A stretch of DNA of 64,000 nucleotides, taken from the NCBI GenBank assembly GCA_963746605.1, contig CAVVCH010000045.1, forward strand, positions 140,438 through 204,437, given 5' to 3'. Every line of letters begins with the position of its first letter. Within the stretch, counting starts at the first letter, position 1. Made by a program: the position numbers and the translations under genes. The notes under the pieces were generated by a model, which saw nothing but the letters and a program-made list of their open reading frames with translations, was not told where the DNA came from and did no database searches. Source of the stretch: CAVQSS01 sp963746605 (GTDB lineage Bacteria; Desulfobacterota; RBG-13-43-22). This document shows, piece after piece, positions 1 through 9,297 of the stretch.

Positions 1-1
1 C

Positions 2-1624
2 AGATTTGCGATAGTCTTTTTTTGGGCCGTTCTCTTGGCCTCGCTATCCGGTTTTTCCCAGGCCCAGACCATTCCCGGCAATCAACTCACCCAACCTCAG
101 ATTTCCGGGCCCTGGGTTGGGGTCTCATCAGACCCCGTCGTGAGCCCGGCGGTTCGGGATATGCCCAATCGGGTCGGCGCTCCCCCGGGAAAGGAACGCC
201 CCCCCCGCCGGAATCCACATCCTGAATTAACCGGCGTCTCATCTTCACCCGCCTTGGCGGATGATCCCGTCCGTCAAAAAGCTGCCAGGCTTCTATCATT
301 GACCCTGCCCCCTCTGGTATCGGTGGAGGGGATTGGGAACTTGGCCGGTGTGACCCCGCCGGATCCGGTGGGGGCGGTGGGACCCAATCACTATGTGCAG
401 ATGGTTAATGCCACCTTTTTCAGTATCTACGACAAAAAGGGAAATTTACTTAAAGGCCCTACCCCTTTTAACTCGTTGTGGTCCGCGGCGGGCGGCCTTT
501 GCGCGGCCGACACGGACGGAGACCCGGTAGTAGTCTTCGATGCCCTGGCCGGCCGCTGGGTCCTGGCCCAGCTTAGGTTTACCGCGCCTTTTGGTCTGTG
601 TGTGGCGGTCTCCCAAAATACAGACCCCGCCGGATCCTATCATCTTTATGAATTCATTTTCCCGGATAACCCGGATTATTTCAAATTGGGGGTCTGGCCC
701 GACGCCTACTATGTGGGCACCAACGAAACGACTTACACCGCCTATGCACTGGAACGCGATAAAATGCTCCTGGGCCAGCCGGCCCAATTCATCCGCTTTA
801 CCGGAGAAACGAACTTTTTGATGCCGGCCACCGTGGATGGGAACATCCTCCCTCCCGCCAATACCCCGGGCCATTTTTATACCTTCAAAAATAAAGATTT
901 CCCGGCTCACGGGGTCACCACCAACCGCCTGGAACTCCGTTTTTTCCATGCCGACTGGGTCAATACCGCGAACTCGACTTTTTCACCCCCGCTGATCCTG
1001 CCGATCGCCGATTTCAAATATACGGTCTGCGGGTTCTTTACTACGAACTGTATCCCGCAAAGGCCCCCCGGATTGCTGGTGGACGCGGTCTCGGAGTGGC
1101 CCATGTGGCGGCTGCCCTATCGTCGTTTCACCTCCCACGAAGCCCTGGTAGGCAATTTTACGGTGGATGCCGGTGTCGGCCAGGCCGGTATCCGCTGGTT
1201 TGAGCTGCGTCGGACCACGGGAGACTGGTTCCTGTACCAGGAAGGAACCTTTGCCCCGGACAGTCTCCACCGCTGGATGGGCAGCATCGCCATGGACGGT
1301 TCCGGAAATATTGCCCTGGGCTATAGCGTTTCCAGCCCGGCTAACTTCCCGGAACTGCGCTATACCACCCGCCGGGAGTCCGACCCGCCCGGCGTCCTGG
1401 GAAACGAGGCCGTCCTGGTGTCCGGGGGCGGAGTGCAAACAGGAAGCAACCGCTGGGGGGATTACAGTGCTCTGACCGTGGATCCGGTGGACCAAGCCAC
1501 CTTCTGGTACACTGGGGAATATTACAGCGGCACCAGTCCTTCCCAATGGAATACTCGGATTGGGGCCTTTCGAGTGTCGGGAGTTGTTTCCACCCTCTTT
1601 TTCCCCATCGTTCTGAAACAATAG
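2..1624 (+). CDS. secreted hypothetical protein, 5' end cut by window edge
   Basis: The frame is open from base 2, so the start codon lies outside the window; a TTG at 35 is available but would cut into the signal peptide. The first visible residues form a hydrophobic stretch ending in GFSQAQ, consistent with an export signal cleaved near residue 22-24 of the visible part. The mature part is about 515 residues, has no transmembrane segment, is rich in Gly, Pro and aromatic residues, and contains DGDPVVVFD and the turn-rich stretch SIAMDGSGNIALGY, as in large secreted proteins of unknown function. It ends in a hydrophobic tail (FFPIVLKQ). I do not recognise a catalytic motif. A tRNA gene follows on the same strand. 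Confidence 0.75.
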   Translation, partial: RFAIVFFWAVLLASLSGFSQAQTIPGNQLTQPQISGPWVGVSSDPVVSPAVRDMPNRVGAPPGKERPPRRNPHPELTGVSSSPALADDPVRQKAARLLSLTLPPLVSVEGIGNLAGVTPPDPVGAVGPNHYVQMVNATFFSIYDKKGNLLKGPTPFNSLWSAAGGLCAADTDGDPVVVFDALAGRWVLAQLRFTAPFGLCVAVSQNTDPAGSYHLYEFIFPDNPDYFKLGVWPDAYYVGTNETTYTAYALERDKMLLGQPAQFIRFTGETNFLMPATVDGNILPPANTPGHFYTFKNKDFPAHGVTTNRLELRFFHADWVNTANSTFSPPLILPIADFKYTVCGFFTTNCIPQRPPGLLVDAVSEWPMWRLPYRRFTSHEALVGNFTVDAGVGQAGIRWFELRRTTGDWFLYQEGTFAPDSLHRWMGSIAMDGSGNIALGYSVSSPANFPELRYTTRRESDPPGVLGNEAVLVSGGGVQTGSNRWGDYSALTVDPVDQATFWYTGEYYSGTSPSQWNTRIGAFRVSGVVSTLFFPIVLKQ

Positions 1625-1707
1625 GTGCGGACCTCCGGGGATTTCCGGCCCAGCCCCTAAGGACTTTGGGCGAATCCCTTAATGATTTTGACAAGTTCCA
1701 TAAAAAC

Positions 1708-1736
1708 TTGACAGAAAAAATTAAAATGTGTTATCT
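1708..1736 (+). promoter_or_regulatory. sigma-70 promoter of tRNA-Pro
   Basis: TTGACA at 1708-1713 and TTATCT at 1731-1736 are separated by 17 bases and lie 12 bases upstream of the mature tRNA 5' end. The -35 box is perfect. Confidence 0.8.
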
Positions 1737-1747
1737 TCTTTGGTTAT

Positions 1748-1824
1748 CGGGACGTGGCGCAGACTGGTAGCGCACCTGAATGGGGTTCAGGGGGCCGCTG
1801 GTTCAAATCCAGTCGTCCCGACCA
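1748..1824 (+). tRNA. tRNA-Pro (anticodon GGG)
   Basis: A full cloverleaf can be drawn. The acceptor stem pairs CGGGACG (1748-1754) with CGTCCCG (1814-1820). The D-loop contains GGTAGCGC. The anticodon stem is CCTGA/TCAGG with loop ATGGGGT, giving anticodon GGG. The T-arm contains GGTTCAAATCC. The discriminator is A and CCA is encoded (1822-1824). It has its own promoter and is followed by a strong intrinsic terminator. Confidence 0.95.
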
Positions 1825-1834
1825 GAAAAATCAA

Positions 1835-1874
1835 GGGGCCAACCCCATTGAAGCGGGGTTGGCCCCTTTTTTAT
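1835..1874 (+). terminator. intrinsic terminator after tRNA-Pro
   Basis: A perfect 12-base-pair stem, GGGGCCAACCCC (1835-1846) with GGGGTTGGCCCC (1855-1866), has an 8-base loop and is followed by six T. Confidence 0.92.
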
Positions 1875-2010
1875 TATTGACCGGTCCAAATCCGGGGTGT
1901 AAAAACAAATAATTATCCAAACTCTGACGCATTTAAAGGCCGATTAACCCCCATGCCCGAGGCGGGCACTCACGAAGCATGAAAATAAAGGCTTGGTCAG
2001 GAACAAGGTA

Positions 2011-2090
2011 GTCATTCCGGCGAAAGCCGGAATCCAGGTCCGGTTAAGCTTCAATTGCCCTGGATGCCGGATCGAGCTCGGCATGACGAC
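2011..2090. repeat. palindromic intergenic repeat
   Basis: An internally palindromic stretch (CCGGCGAAAGCCGG with flanking GTCATT/AATCCAG) is followed 22 bases later by a partly complementary half (CCTGGATGCCGG...GGCATGAC), so the whole can fold back on itself. It resembles dispersed REP-type intergenic repeats of environmental bacteria. No gene is recognisable around it between 1880 and 2300. Confidence 0.6.
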
Positions 2091-2302
2091 GAAAACAAAG
2101 AGCCGGAGTGAAGGGCTCGGCTTTATCCTCGCACAGAACGATGATGCCAGCCCTGAATAACAAGAGTGCTCCCTGGGAACTGAAACGATGAATGGCCAAC
2201 AACGGTCTCCACTCATGATCGACCACGGGGTTGGGGTAGCCACGCAGGCCATCTAGGAGATCAAGAGAATTGATTCAGACTACTTTGCCGAAGGGTAAGG
2301 CG

Positions 2303-2377
2303 TGCCAACAAAGGGCTGCACGGCGGATTGGCTCCAACGCACGCGCTTCCGGGAACCGCTGTGGGCCAGCGTTACAT
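2303..2377 (+). other. attC-like imperfect inverted repeat
   Basis: The stretch starts with a TGCCAAC-type box and ends with a GCGTTACAT box. The inner parts GGGCTGCACGGCGGA and ACCGCTGTGGGCC are imperfectly complementary. The order and spacing (about 75 bases) resemble integron attC sites, and an ATG follows 5 bases after it (2382). No integrase is present in the window and the pairing is imperfect, so this is a suggestion only. Confidence 0.3.
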
Positions 2378-2381
2378 AGCC

Positions 2382-2620
2382 ATGACTGAAGAATGGCTCA
2401 GAACCGACGAGCGAGAGCAGGCAGTATCCGCTACTGGAAGCAGTTGCGGAGTGGTCGGGGCGCGTAGCGACGAAGATTGACTATTGGAAATGGGTCGTTC
2501 TCGCTTTGCACAATTCAACTCAAGGATTCATGGTATTGGCCCTGCGAGGATCGGATGGGTTGCGCGCGCTCAAAGAAGATGTGGCCCCGGTCGATAAACT
2601 GGACTCATTTCTTAAAAGTA
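2382..2620 (+). pseudogene. decayed gene for a small conserved hypothetical protein
   Basis: From ATG 2382 one frame reads MTEEWLRTDEREQ. A second frame, open from about 2425, reads EAVAEWSGRV and continues as KIDYWKWVVLALHN, QGFMVLALRGSDGLRAL. The second part strongly resembles a small uncharacterised protein family with a YWKWV...LHN...QGFMVLALRG core. The two parts are joined only if one base is gained or lost near 2425, and similarity stops after about LDSFL. I read this as a truncated, frameshifted remnant. It directly follows the attC-like site. Confidence 0.45.
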
Positions 2621-2751
2621 TGACTACAAATATTTATTTATTTAATTATTCCAGTCACATCAAACAGTTTCTCTCCAAATCACTTCATTCCAGATTTAAA
2701 TGCTGCCTACTGCCTTTGATGATATCGCAAAAAGTCCGTCAGAGAGAGTTT

Positions 2752-3005
2752 GTCATTCTGAGCAAATGCGAAGAATCTCGTTTTTTCAACTAGTTCCGAA
2801 ATACTTCACGGAGTTTACCCCGAACCGAAAAGCAAGACCCTTCGCGGAGTCTATCCTGAGCCGAAGACCGAGATCCTTCGCAGAGTTTACCCTGAGCCGA
2901 GAACCAAGATCCTTCGCGTTGCTCAGGATGACGGCAGGCGAAGGGCTCAGGATGACAGCAGGCGAAGGGCTCAGGGTTACAGAAGGTGAAGGGTTCAGGA
3001 TGACA
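2752..3005. repeat. dispersed repeat with internal CTTCGC...CTGAGC units, copy 1
   Basis: Several degenerate units of the form GATCCTTCGCAGAGTTTACC and CCTGAGCCGA are followed by GTTGCTCAGGATGACG and GGCGAAGGGCTCAGGATGAC. The same ordered arrangement recurs at 55382-55578 and in shorter form at 55900-56045. It is non-coding: open frames through it are repeat-derived. The spacer from 1880 to 3150 otherwise holds only the elements listed here. Confidence 0.7.
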
Positions 3006-3154
3006 GTTCGTGACTTTTTGGGAGTCCGTCACCTTTGACGGCAGCGACAAACGGAATCCCGATTAAAGGAAACGTTCCAAACTGCCGAGAATAATTCGAT
3101 GCTGGAATTTGGATGTTCCGGTGGAAAGGACCGTTCCCGGTTGGATTCCTGATC

Positions 3155-4589
3155 ATGAATTTACCAAAGATACTCATCGTCGATGACAGCTCGATTATCC
3201 GCAAGGCCCTGACCCGGCAACTGGAGAAATTCGGGGCCCGGGTCACCCAGGCGGAAGACGGTTTGGAGGGGCTGGAGAAGGCCTTTTCCGGGAGCTTTCG
3301 ACCTGATCATCTCCGATGTGGAAATGCCCCGTCTGGACGGGTTCGGCCTCTGCGCCCAGTTGAAGAACGATCCCGTCACCCGGAGTATCCCGGTGATTAT
3401 CCTCAGTTCCCTGGATACGGACCGGGATGTGGAACAGGGCTTCAATGTCGGGGCGGCCGCCTATGTTTCGAAATCGGAGGCCCAGGCCCTTCTGAACGAA
3501 ACCATCGAAAGGGTCCTCGAGAAGAGCAAGTTTCACCACAGTCGCCTGGTTCTGGTGGTAGACGATTCCCTGAATATCCGCCAACGCGTGACCCAGGCCC
3601 TGGAAGAGGCGGGTTTTCAGGTTATGGAGGCGGAAGACGGGAAACAGGCCCTAAAACGGATCGCGGAGCGCCGGCCGGACCTGATCTTGAGCGACCTCGA
3701 TATGCCCCAGATGAACGGGCTCGACCTCTGCCGAAAACTTCACGGGGACCCCGATCTGGGCACCATTCCTTTTGTCGTTATGAGCTCCAACAACGATCGG
3801 GCCGTCATGCGGCAACTGCTGCAATGGGGCGCGGCGGGCTATCTGGTCAAGCCCTTTAATCTGGAACAGGCCATCATCACCGTGGAGAAACTGATCTCGG
3901 ACCATTTTCTCCTTTTGCTCAAGGAACGGGAACGCCTGGACATGGAGCAAAAGATGATGCTGGCCGGCATCACCAGCCTGATCGTGGCCCTGGAGGCCCG
4001 CGATCACTACACCCGGGGGCATTCCGAGGCCGTGGCCCTGCTGGTGACCAAGATGGCCGCCCATATGAATGCCGGCCCGGAAGAGATCGAGTCCCTGGGC
4101 ATCTCCGGGAGGCTGCATGATATCGGCAAGATCGGCATTCCCGACAGCATCCTCTTGAAACCCGGTCGTCTCAGCGACGATGAATTCACGATTATCAAAA
4201 AGCATCCCATCATCGGCGCCTCCATCTTGGGGGCGATTCCCAGCATTAAACCGCTTATTCCGGTTATTCTCCATCACCATGAGCGGTTTGACGGCAGCGG
4301 CTATCCGGAGGGGATCAAAGGGGAACAGATACTGCTCTGGGCCAGGATGACGGCGGTGGCCGATACCTACCACGCCCTGACCAGCGATCGTCCCTATCGG
4401 CGGGCCTTGAGCCAGGATCGGGCCATGGAGATCATTGAAGAGGAACGGGGCCGGCAACTCTGCCCGGAATGCGTGGAGGCCTTTACGAGCCTGATGCGGG
4501 ATATCCGAAACGGGCCTTTATACTCTTGCGCGCCGGATCGAGGGACGAATCAAAATCGACTGGCTGGTGGACTGGCCGCAACCTTCTGA
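3155..4589 (+). CDS. two-receiver HD-GYP response regulator (one apparent frameshift)
   Basis: The gene encodes REC-REC-HD-GYP. REC1 starts MNLPKILIVDDSS in one frame. After about 3297 the frame must change by one base to continue with FDLIISDVEMPRLDG. REC2 has LVVDDSLNIRQ, LILSDLDMP and a VKPF lysine. The HD-GYP domain has HDIGKIGIPD and HHHERFDGSGYP, the residues expected for a metal-dependent cyclic-di-GMP phosphodiesterase. The role is therefore probably signal-controlled c-di-GMP hydrolysis in the cytoplasm. The single extra base in a GAGCTTTCGA context could be a sequencing error. The 3' end reads into a non-homologous tail after CPECVEAF, so the true C-terminus may also be disturbed. 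The gene converges on the nickel operon. An upstream in-frame ATG at 3113 is an alternative start. Confidence 0.8.
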
Positions 4590-4634
4590 ATTCCCGGTTG
4601 GTCAGATGGTCACGGAATTTATCCCAGCTTCCTC

Positions 4635-5453
4635 TCAGTGCTTGTGGAAAAGGTAATGCGAATGGATATGGGTATGGGCGGTCTGCCCATGATAGTGAAC
4701 GTGCGCGTGGATGAGATTGACTTTTAATAACAGGTCTTCATCTTGTAAAATTTCGTCTGCCTTCCCTGTTTTTTCAATCCGATGTTCTTCGGAAAGGACG
4801 GCCACCTGGGCTTGAAGTTCGCCAACCAAGGAAAGATCATGGGTGGAAATAACGATCGTCTTCCCGGCTTCATTCAAGGCCAACATTAATTCCAAAAGAA
4901 AAACCTGGGTCTTCGGGTCGAGGCCGTTGGTCGGTTCATCGAAGAGCAATACTTCCGGATTCATGGTGAGCACCGCACCGATGGCCACCTTCTTCTTCTC
5001 CCCCCCTGAAAGCATATAGGACGGCCTGGCCCTCAGATCCCCTATCTGGAGCATTTCCATCACTTCATCGGCCCGGGCGAGGGCTTCCTTTTCATCCAGG
5101 CCAAGCTGGAGCGGGCCGTAGAGGATCTCATCCAGCACGGTCGGGCAAAAGAGTTGCACATCGGGGTCCTGAAACACAAAGCCCACCCGCTCCCGGAAAA
5201 ACTTCAGGAAGGCCTTGTCCCGGAGGCTCTTCTCCGACACCTCGCAGTCTCTGAACCAAACGCCCCCCTGCTCCGGGTGAATGAGACCGCTGATAATCTG
5301 CAGGAGCGTAGACTTCCCGCTTCCGTTGGAGCCGATCACCGCAAACAGGTCGCCTTGCCCTATGGAAAGGCTGACGTTATCCAACGCCGGAATCCGACCG
5401 AGATAGCGGTAGCTCACCTGATTCATTCTAATAATTTCGCTTATTGGTTTCAT
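4635..5453 (-). CDS. nikO: nickel/cobalt ECF transporter ATPase
   Basis: This 272-residue ABC ATPase of the CbiO/NikO type energises the ECF nickel/cobalt importer. It has Walker A GSNGSGKST, signature LSGGEKKKVAIG and Walker B VLLFDEPTNGLD. The start MKPISEI at 5453 overlaps the nikQ stop by 4 bases (ATGA), indicating translational coupling; a longer in-frame upstream extension exists but reads through nikQ. The last about 25 residues hold ten histidines in alternating patterns (HAHVHYHG, HTHIHSH), an unusual tail for an ATPase that could bind Ni2+ or Co2+ at the cytoplasmic face. It is the last gene of the minus-strand nik operon. Confidence 0.9.
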   Translation of the reverse strand: MKPISEIIRMNQVSYRYLGRIPALDNVSLSIGQGDLFAVIGSNGSGKSTLLQIISGLIHPEQGGVWFRDCEVSEKSLRDKAFLKFFRERVGFVFQDPDVQLFCPTVLDEILYGPLQLGLDEKEALARADEVMEMLQIGDLRARPSYMLSGGEKKKVAIGAVLTMNPEVLLFDEPTNGLDPKTQVFLLELMLALNEAGKTIVISTHDLSLVGELQAQVAVLSEEHRIEKTGKADEILQDEDLLLKVNLIHAHVHYHGQTAHTHIHSHYLFHKH

Positions 5454-6376
5454 ATCATCAGAAATAGTACGGCCGATAGAATCATTCCCAGACCGGCCCC
5501 CCAGTCCTTGGCCGTCGGCGGAGGCAGCCGGCGCAGTTTTACCGTATCGGAAAGCCCCCGGGCGGTCATGGCCTTGAAGACTTCTTCGCACTGCTGCTGG
5601 CTCTTTCGGAATAAGAAGGCCATCCGGCCCGAAACCCATTGCCGGGCGGCTCTATCGGATTCCACGCCGGTCATCCGGCTTTTCTTGGCCAGGTGCAGAT
5701 CATAGACAGTCTGGGCGAAGATGAAAATGTATTTGTAAGAGAGCGTAATAGTCATCAGAAAGACATCGGGGACCCTGAAGACCTTAAGAGCCCTGATGAA
5801 TTCCATGAACGGCGTTGTGGCAAGAACCAGGAGCGAGATGGACAGAGAATTCAAGACCCGGAGGGAAAGCATGACCACGCGCCGCAGGCCGTCATCGGTA
5901 AGGCCGATCTCCCGCGGAATAGCCAGAGGTCCCCAGGTATATCCCTTTTCAAAATGGAAGAGGGGTAAAATTAACTCTCCCGGGGTGAAGACATTAAAGG
6001 CCGACGGCCAGGCCAGCAGGAACCCGAAGACAAAGGTCAGTAGGAGAATCTTTCTATAGTGCTTCATGAGATCAAGCCGGGAGGCCATGGCCAGCCCTAG
6101 TAGAAAGAGGGCTATGGCCGTCTCGGAGAGGATCGTTTTTTTGAGGCTCACTATGATGATGAAAGCAATGAGGAACAACACCTTTACCCGTGCGTCAAGA
6201 CCCTGAAAGAATCCCCTCTTGGAGGCCGTTTCCCATTGGATAAATCCGGTCCGCAGCAGGGAAGAGATGGTTTCCATGCCTTTGGTGACGAAAGAGGTCC
6301 CTATCCGGCCTGAGGCCCTTTCACGGGGCATCGGGTGTGGTTCCTGGGTCAGGAATGAGGGGATTCGCTCTTTCAT
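5450..6376 (-). CDS. nikQ: nickel/cobalt ECF transporter transmembrane T component
   Basis: This 308-residue protein of the CbiQ/NikQ family couples NikO to the substrate-specific NikM. It has several hydrophobic helices between residues about 65 and 250 (VKVLFLIAFIIIV and following) and a cytoplasmic loop around MTARGLSD, matching the A-R-G coupling motif of T components, near the C-terminal part. A gap of only 9 bases separates it from the upstream barrel gene and its stop overlaps nikO. The basic N-terminal extension of about 40 residues is longer than usual; a later Met (MIQ... region around residue 35) is an alternative start. Confidence 0.88.
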   Translation of the reverse strand: MKERIPSFLTQEPHPMPRERASGRIGTSFVTKGMETISSLLRTGFIQWETASKRGFFQGLDARVKVLFLIAFIIIVSLKKTILSETAIALFLLGLAMASRLDLMKHYRKILLLTFVFGFLLAWPSAFNVFTPGELILPLFHFEKGYTWGPLAIPREIGLTDDGLRRVVMLSLRVLNSLSISLLVLATTPFMEFIRALKVFRVPDVFLMTITLSYKYIFIFAQTVYDLHLAKKSRMTGVESDRAARQWVSGRMAFLFRKSQQQCEEVFKAMTARGLSDTVKLRRLPPPTAKDWGAGLGMILSAVLFLMI

Positions 6377-6385
6377 GGATTGGGG

Positions 6386-7366
6386 TTAGAAGAAGAAGGA
6401 TAGGGTCAAAATAAGACGGTATTTCTCCAAGCCTTCCGATCCCTGCTGTTCACTTTCTTCGTTCAAATTTTTCCAGATCGGAAATTTCATCAACAGTCCG
6501 AGGCTGGCATTTTGAATTTTGGGAAAAGAGAACCGCAGCCCCGGCGACAGGTAGAGGATGGTCCCTCCGCTGGCCGTAGCCCCCTGGCCGTTTTCCGTGT
6601 CCCGGGCGATGTTCAGGAGGTTTAACTCCAGGATTCCGTTTATGGTCTGAAGAAACCCCCCGGCCTTTCCATACAGCTCATAGACTCCGGCGGTGTTGAG
6701 CTTCCACTCATTGCCGAACTTGAAGTTATCTTTCTCGGTAAATATCTGATAGGAGGTCTCGGCCACTAAGCCCAAATTTCTGGTCAACTGCCTCTGGGCC
6801 GAAAGGCCCAGGGTGAAAGATGGGCTCCCAAAACCGGGTTGCATATCTCTTTCGATCTCACCACCCAATGGCATGTCGTACTTTCCCGTAGGCAGGGTGA
6901 CGCTTCCAGCCAGGCCCAGGTAGGTCTTCCCGATGCTGTCAAGAGAAACGGCCGTGTCCTCCGCTGTATTCAGACTGAATCCTTTGCCTGATTCGTAGTT
7001 GAATCCCAGCACGGCGTTTAATCCGATATCGCCCAAACCGTTATTGCCGCCCAGAGTATCCTGTGTCTTGACGGAATAAGGAATAACGACACCGGCCGAA
7101 AGATAGGGTTTAAACCCGTAAATGGTGCTGAGACTGTAAAAGGTAAAAGAATCTTTGTTCGTTGGTTCAGCGAAATCAAACTTTCTGAAGGGCGCATACT
7201 CAATTTTAAGAGAGGTGACCAGTCCGCCTTCCGGAAGGGTGAGTGGCGAGGCGGTCTCAATGGGACTGCCCGGTCCGAGGGCCAGACTTACCCCCCCGTG
7301 ATGGGCGAGAACCTGGCAAGGAATGAGTAAGGTGAACAACAAGCATAAATTTATCAGTTTCTTCAT
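6386..7366 (-). CDS. outer-membrane beta-barrel protein in the nik operon
   Basis: A 326-residue exported protein with signal peptide MKKLINLCLLFTLLIPC ending at VLAHH. The rest alternates polar and aromatic/hydrophobic residues, with repeated Gly/Tyr-rich strands and a terminal aromatic strand (LILTLSFFF) typical of outer-membrane barrels. It lies between nikL and nikQ with short gaps (40 and 9 bases), so it is probably co-expressed with the nickel importer. An outer-membrane uptake channel for the metal or its ligand is a reasonable inference but is not shown by sequence. The mature N-terminus begins with two His residues. Confidence 0.75.
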   Translation of the reverse strand: MKKLINLCLLFTLLIPCQVLAHHGGVSLALGPGSPIETASPLTLPEGGLVTSLKIEYAPFRKFDFAEPTNKDSFTFYSLSTIYGFKPYLSAGVVIPYSVKTQDTLGGNNGLGDIGLNAVLGFNYESGKGFSLNTAEDTAVSLDSIGKTYLGLAGSVTLPTGKYDMPLGGEIERDMQPGFGSPSFTLGLSAQRQLTRNLGLVAETSYQIFTEKDNFKFGNEWKLNTAGVYELYGKAGGFLQTINGILELNLLNIARDTENGQGATASGGTILYLSPGLRFSFPKIQNASLGLLMKFPIWKNLNEESEQQGSEGLEKYRLILTLSFFF

Positions 7367-7406
7367 AGTTTATTTTCTTTCAAGATTTATTCTCATTATT
7401 GGGGTT

Positions 7407-7862
7407 TTATCTTTGTCGTTTTTTCCTTGAGACCCAAAGAGCATATAACCCAAAAATACCTATGATCAAGCTGATACCTGTAACGAGCTTGGTGTAGGCG
7501 GCGGCCAGCGGCTTCTTGAAAGATTCGAGACTAAGGTCCTTGTCGACCTTAACCTCGGTTGTGACCCCATGATATCCATGGGAGGATTCGCCCATAACCT
7601 TCACTTTCCAGACACCCTGCCGGTCGGGCACAAAAGAGACGAATCCATTCTTATCCGTCCTTCCGGTCTGGTGGGGAAGGGTATCGCCGGGGCCGAAAAC
7701 CTCAAATTCGGAATAGCTCGCCGGATCTTCGGCGCCGAAAAAGACCCTCACCGCGATCCCTTTCTGCTGAACCTCATAATTGACGGTATGGGCCTCGATG
7801 ATAGAAGCTGCCGACAGCGTCTTTAGGCAAAGAATGAGAAAGAGGAGCCATCTCCTTTTCAT
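7407..7862 (-). CDS. nikL: NikL-type accessory protein of nickel ECF transporter
   Basis: This 151-residue protein has an N-terminal signal/anchor (residues 3-22), a periplasmic carboxypeptidase-regulatory-like fold (RTDKNGFVSFVPDRQGVWKV) and a single C-terminal membrane helix (residues about 125-145, TGISLIIGIFGLYALWV) followed by basic residues. This architecture and its place between nikK and nikQO match the NikL component of NikKMLQO systems. Its ATG overlaps the nikK stop by 4 bases (ATGA). Confidence 0.8.
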   Translation of the reverse strand: MKRRWLLFLILCLKTLSAASIIEAHTVNYEVQQKGIAVRVFFGAEDPASYSEFEVFGPGDTLPHQTGRTDKNGFVSFVPDRQGVWKVKVMGESSHGYHGVTTEVKVDKDLSLESFKKPLAAAYTKLVTGISLIIGIFGLYALWVSRKKRQR

Positions 7863-8573
7863 TTCTTCACCTCAAAGGTAAGCGTTGCCGTCAGACTGAG
7901 CGCATCGGCGTCCGGGTCATCCTTAATACGTTCCTTGTGTTCCACGGTCACCTGGTTTTGACCCCTGACCAGGGGAACCTTGACCAGGCCATCCTTATCC
8001 GTTTTCCCGATTTTGTCATGCTCGCCCCCGATTACTTCCGCCCCCGGCAACGGCTGGCCCCGCAAGAGGACCTTCAGCGAAAGGGCTTCCCCGGCCTTCA
8101 GCTCCAAAGGGTTTTTCAGGGGGAACATGTCGAGACCGGCGTCCGCCGATGCCGCCTGAACCGCATCGTTCCAGGAGAGGATCGTCTTGGAAAAGAAAAA
8201 GGAACGGATCGCTTCCACCACCCGGCTGGCCTTTCGTTTAGGAAGCTCCTTCCAGCCATAGATCGTCTTGGACCAATAGCCGTTGTCTATGGAGGCCATA
8301 ATGGCCGCAGGCCGGCCGTCTATCTTCAGCAAAAGGCCTTTTTCCTTTTTCTCCCTTTGTACCGGAATCTCTTTCCCCTGAAGATCAACGGCCTTTACCT
8401 GCTTGACCTTAGAAACCTCGAACTCCAACCGCTCCGTTCCATGGCCGAAGACAACCAGGAAGTCCTCCCCCTTTGGGTTCAATCAAAAAATTATGGGCCA
8501 GAGCCGGGGTAGACTGGACGGTAAGAAAAGCGGCGAAAAAAACCAGGACAGCGGCCCTGGAGAAATTCATCAT
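7859..8573 (-). CDS. nikK: NikK-type DUF4198 periplasmic protein (one apparent frameshift)
   Basis: The gene starts with ATGATG at 8573/8570 and encodes a signal peptide (MNFSRAAVLVFFAAFL, cleavage near PALAHN) followed by a DUF4198 domain that normally begins right after the cleavage site with AHxFxxxP; here it reads AHNFLIEPKG. Continuing with EDFLVVFGHG requires removing one G from a run of five at about 8465-8469, most simply a homopolymer error. DUF4198 proteins are the NikK subunits of ECF nickel transporters. The C-terminal half carries a second beta-rich domain (KTDKDGLVKVPL). The signal peptide is in the nikM reading frame, so as the sequence stands the two would be fused. Confidence 0.75.
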
Positions 8574-9275
8574 CCCCGCTTTGCCTCCTCGGAGGAAGGT
8601 GACGACCAGGGCCGCAACAACCGCTTCCAGTCCACCAACGAGAGTCAAGTGAGGGATCATGATGGCCGGGATGGCAACGGAGAGGGAATAAGGAAAGTAG
8701 CCGGCGCCGGCTTGTCCGTTGCCGTAGATAAGGGGCTGGAGCCCGAGCTCCAGGGCCGTGAAAAGGGCGGCCGCGTTTATTCCGGCATAGGCGCCGACCG
8801 CCGTGCCGATGACCTGAAATGACCTGGGAGACGATCCTTCGTTTTCAGGCCCGGTAAATCTTCCGGCATTAAAAAGGCTTCCAATCTTGATCACCGATCG
8901 ATAGAAGGCATAGCCGACAAAAGACCCGACAAAGGCGATATTGAAGCAGTTGGCGGATAGAGCTGTGACCCCGCCGTCCCCAAAGACCAGGGCTTGAATC
9001 ATGAGGGAGACGGAAACCGCGATGACCGCGGCCCAGGGCCCGATCAGCACCGCAATGAGTGTTGCCCCGGTAATGTGCGCCGTGGTCCCTCCCGGCATCG
9101 GCACGGCAAATATCATGGCCACGAAACTGAAGGCCGAGGCCAGGGCCAGATAGGGCACCTGCGAAACTTTCAAATCCTTTTTTACCCTCCTGGCCGCCCA
9201 GGACCAGACCCCAAACATAGCCGCCCAAAGGCCCCCGTAGGTTGACGGCCCCAAATACCCATCAGGGATATGCAT
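8571..9275 (-). CDS. nikM: nickel/cobalt ECF transporter substrate-binding membrane component
   Basis: This is a CbiM/NikM S component. The conserved N-terminus MHIPDGYLG contains the Met1-His2 metal ligands that become buried after processing. About 230 residues form multiple hydrophobic helices with GGTTAHITGATL and ALSANCFNIAF signatures. It is the first gene of the nik operon and selects Ni2+/Co2+. The natural end is not clear. After LRGGKAG the frame runs into the nikK signal peptide without a stop; one base fewer in the preceding GGGG would create TGA overlapping the nikK ATG. The 3' boundary given is therefore approximate. Confidence 0.85.
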
Positions 9276-9297
9276 CGCTGACCCCTTCCCGCGGCAA

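Noticed and set aside
1944..2252. A 102-codon minus-strand frame upstream of the attC-like site
   Set aside because: It includes a palindromic repeat and has no ribosome site or recognisable domain.
2700..3038. Open frames through the CTTCGC/CTGAGC repeat
   Set aside because: They translate repeat units (PRSFAEFTLSREPRSFA) and occur on both strands; no coding signal.
3651..4457. Long minus-strand frame opposite the HD-GYP gene
   Set aside because: Low-complexity product; the plus strand encodes clear REC and HD-GYP motifs.
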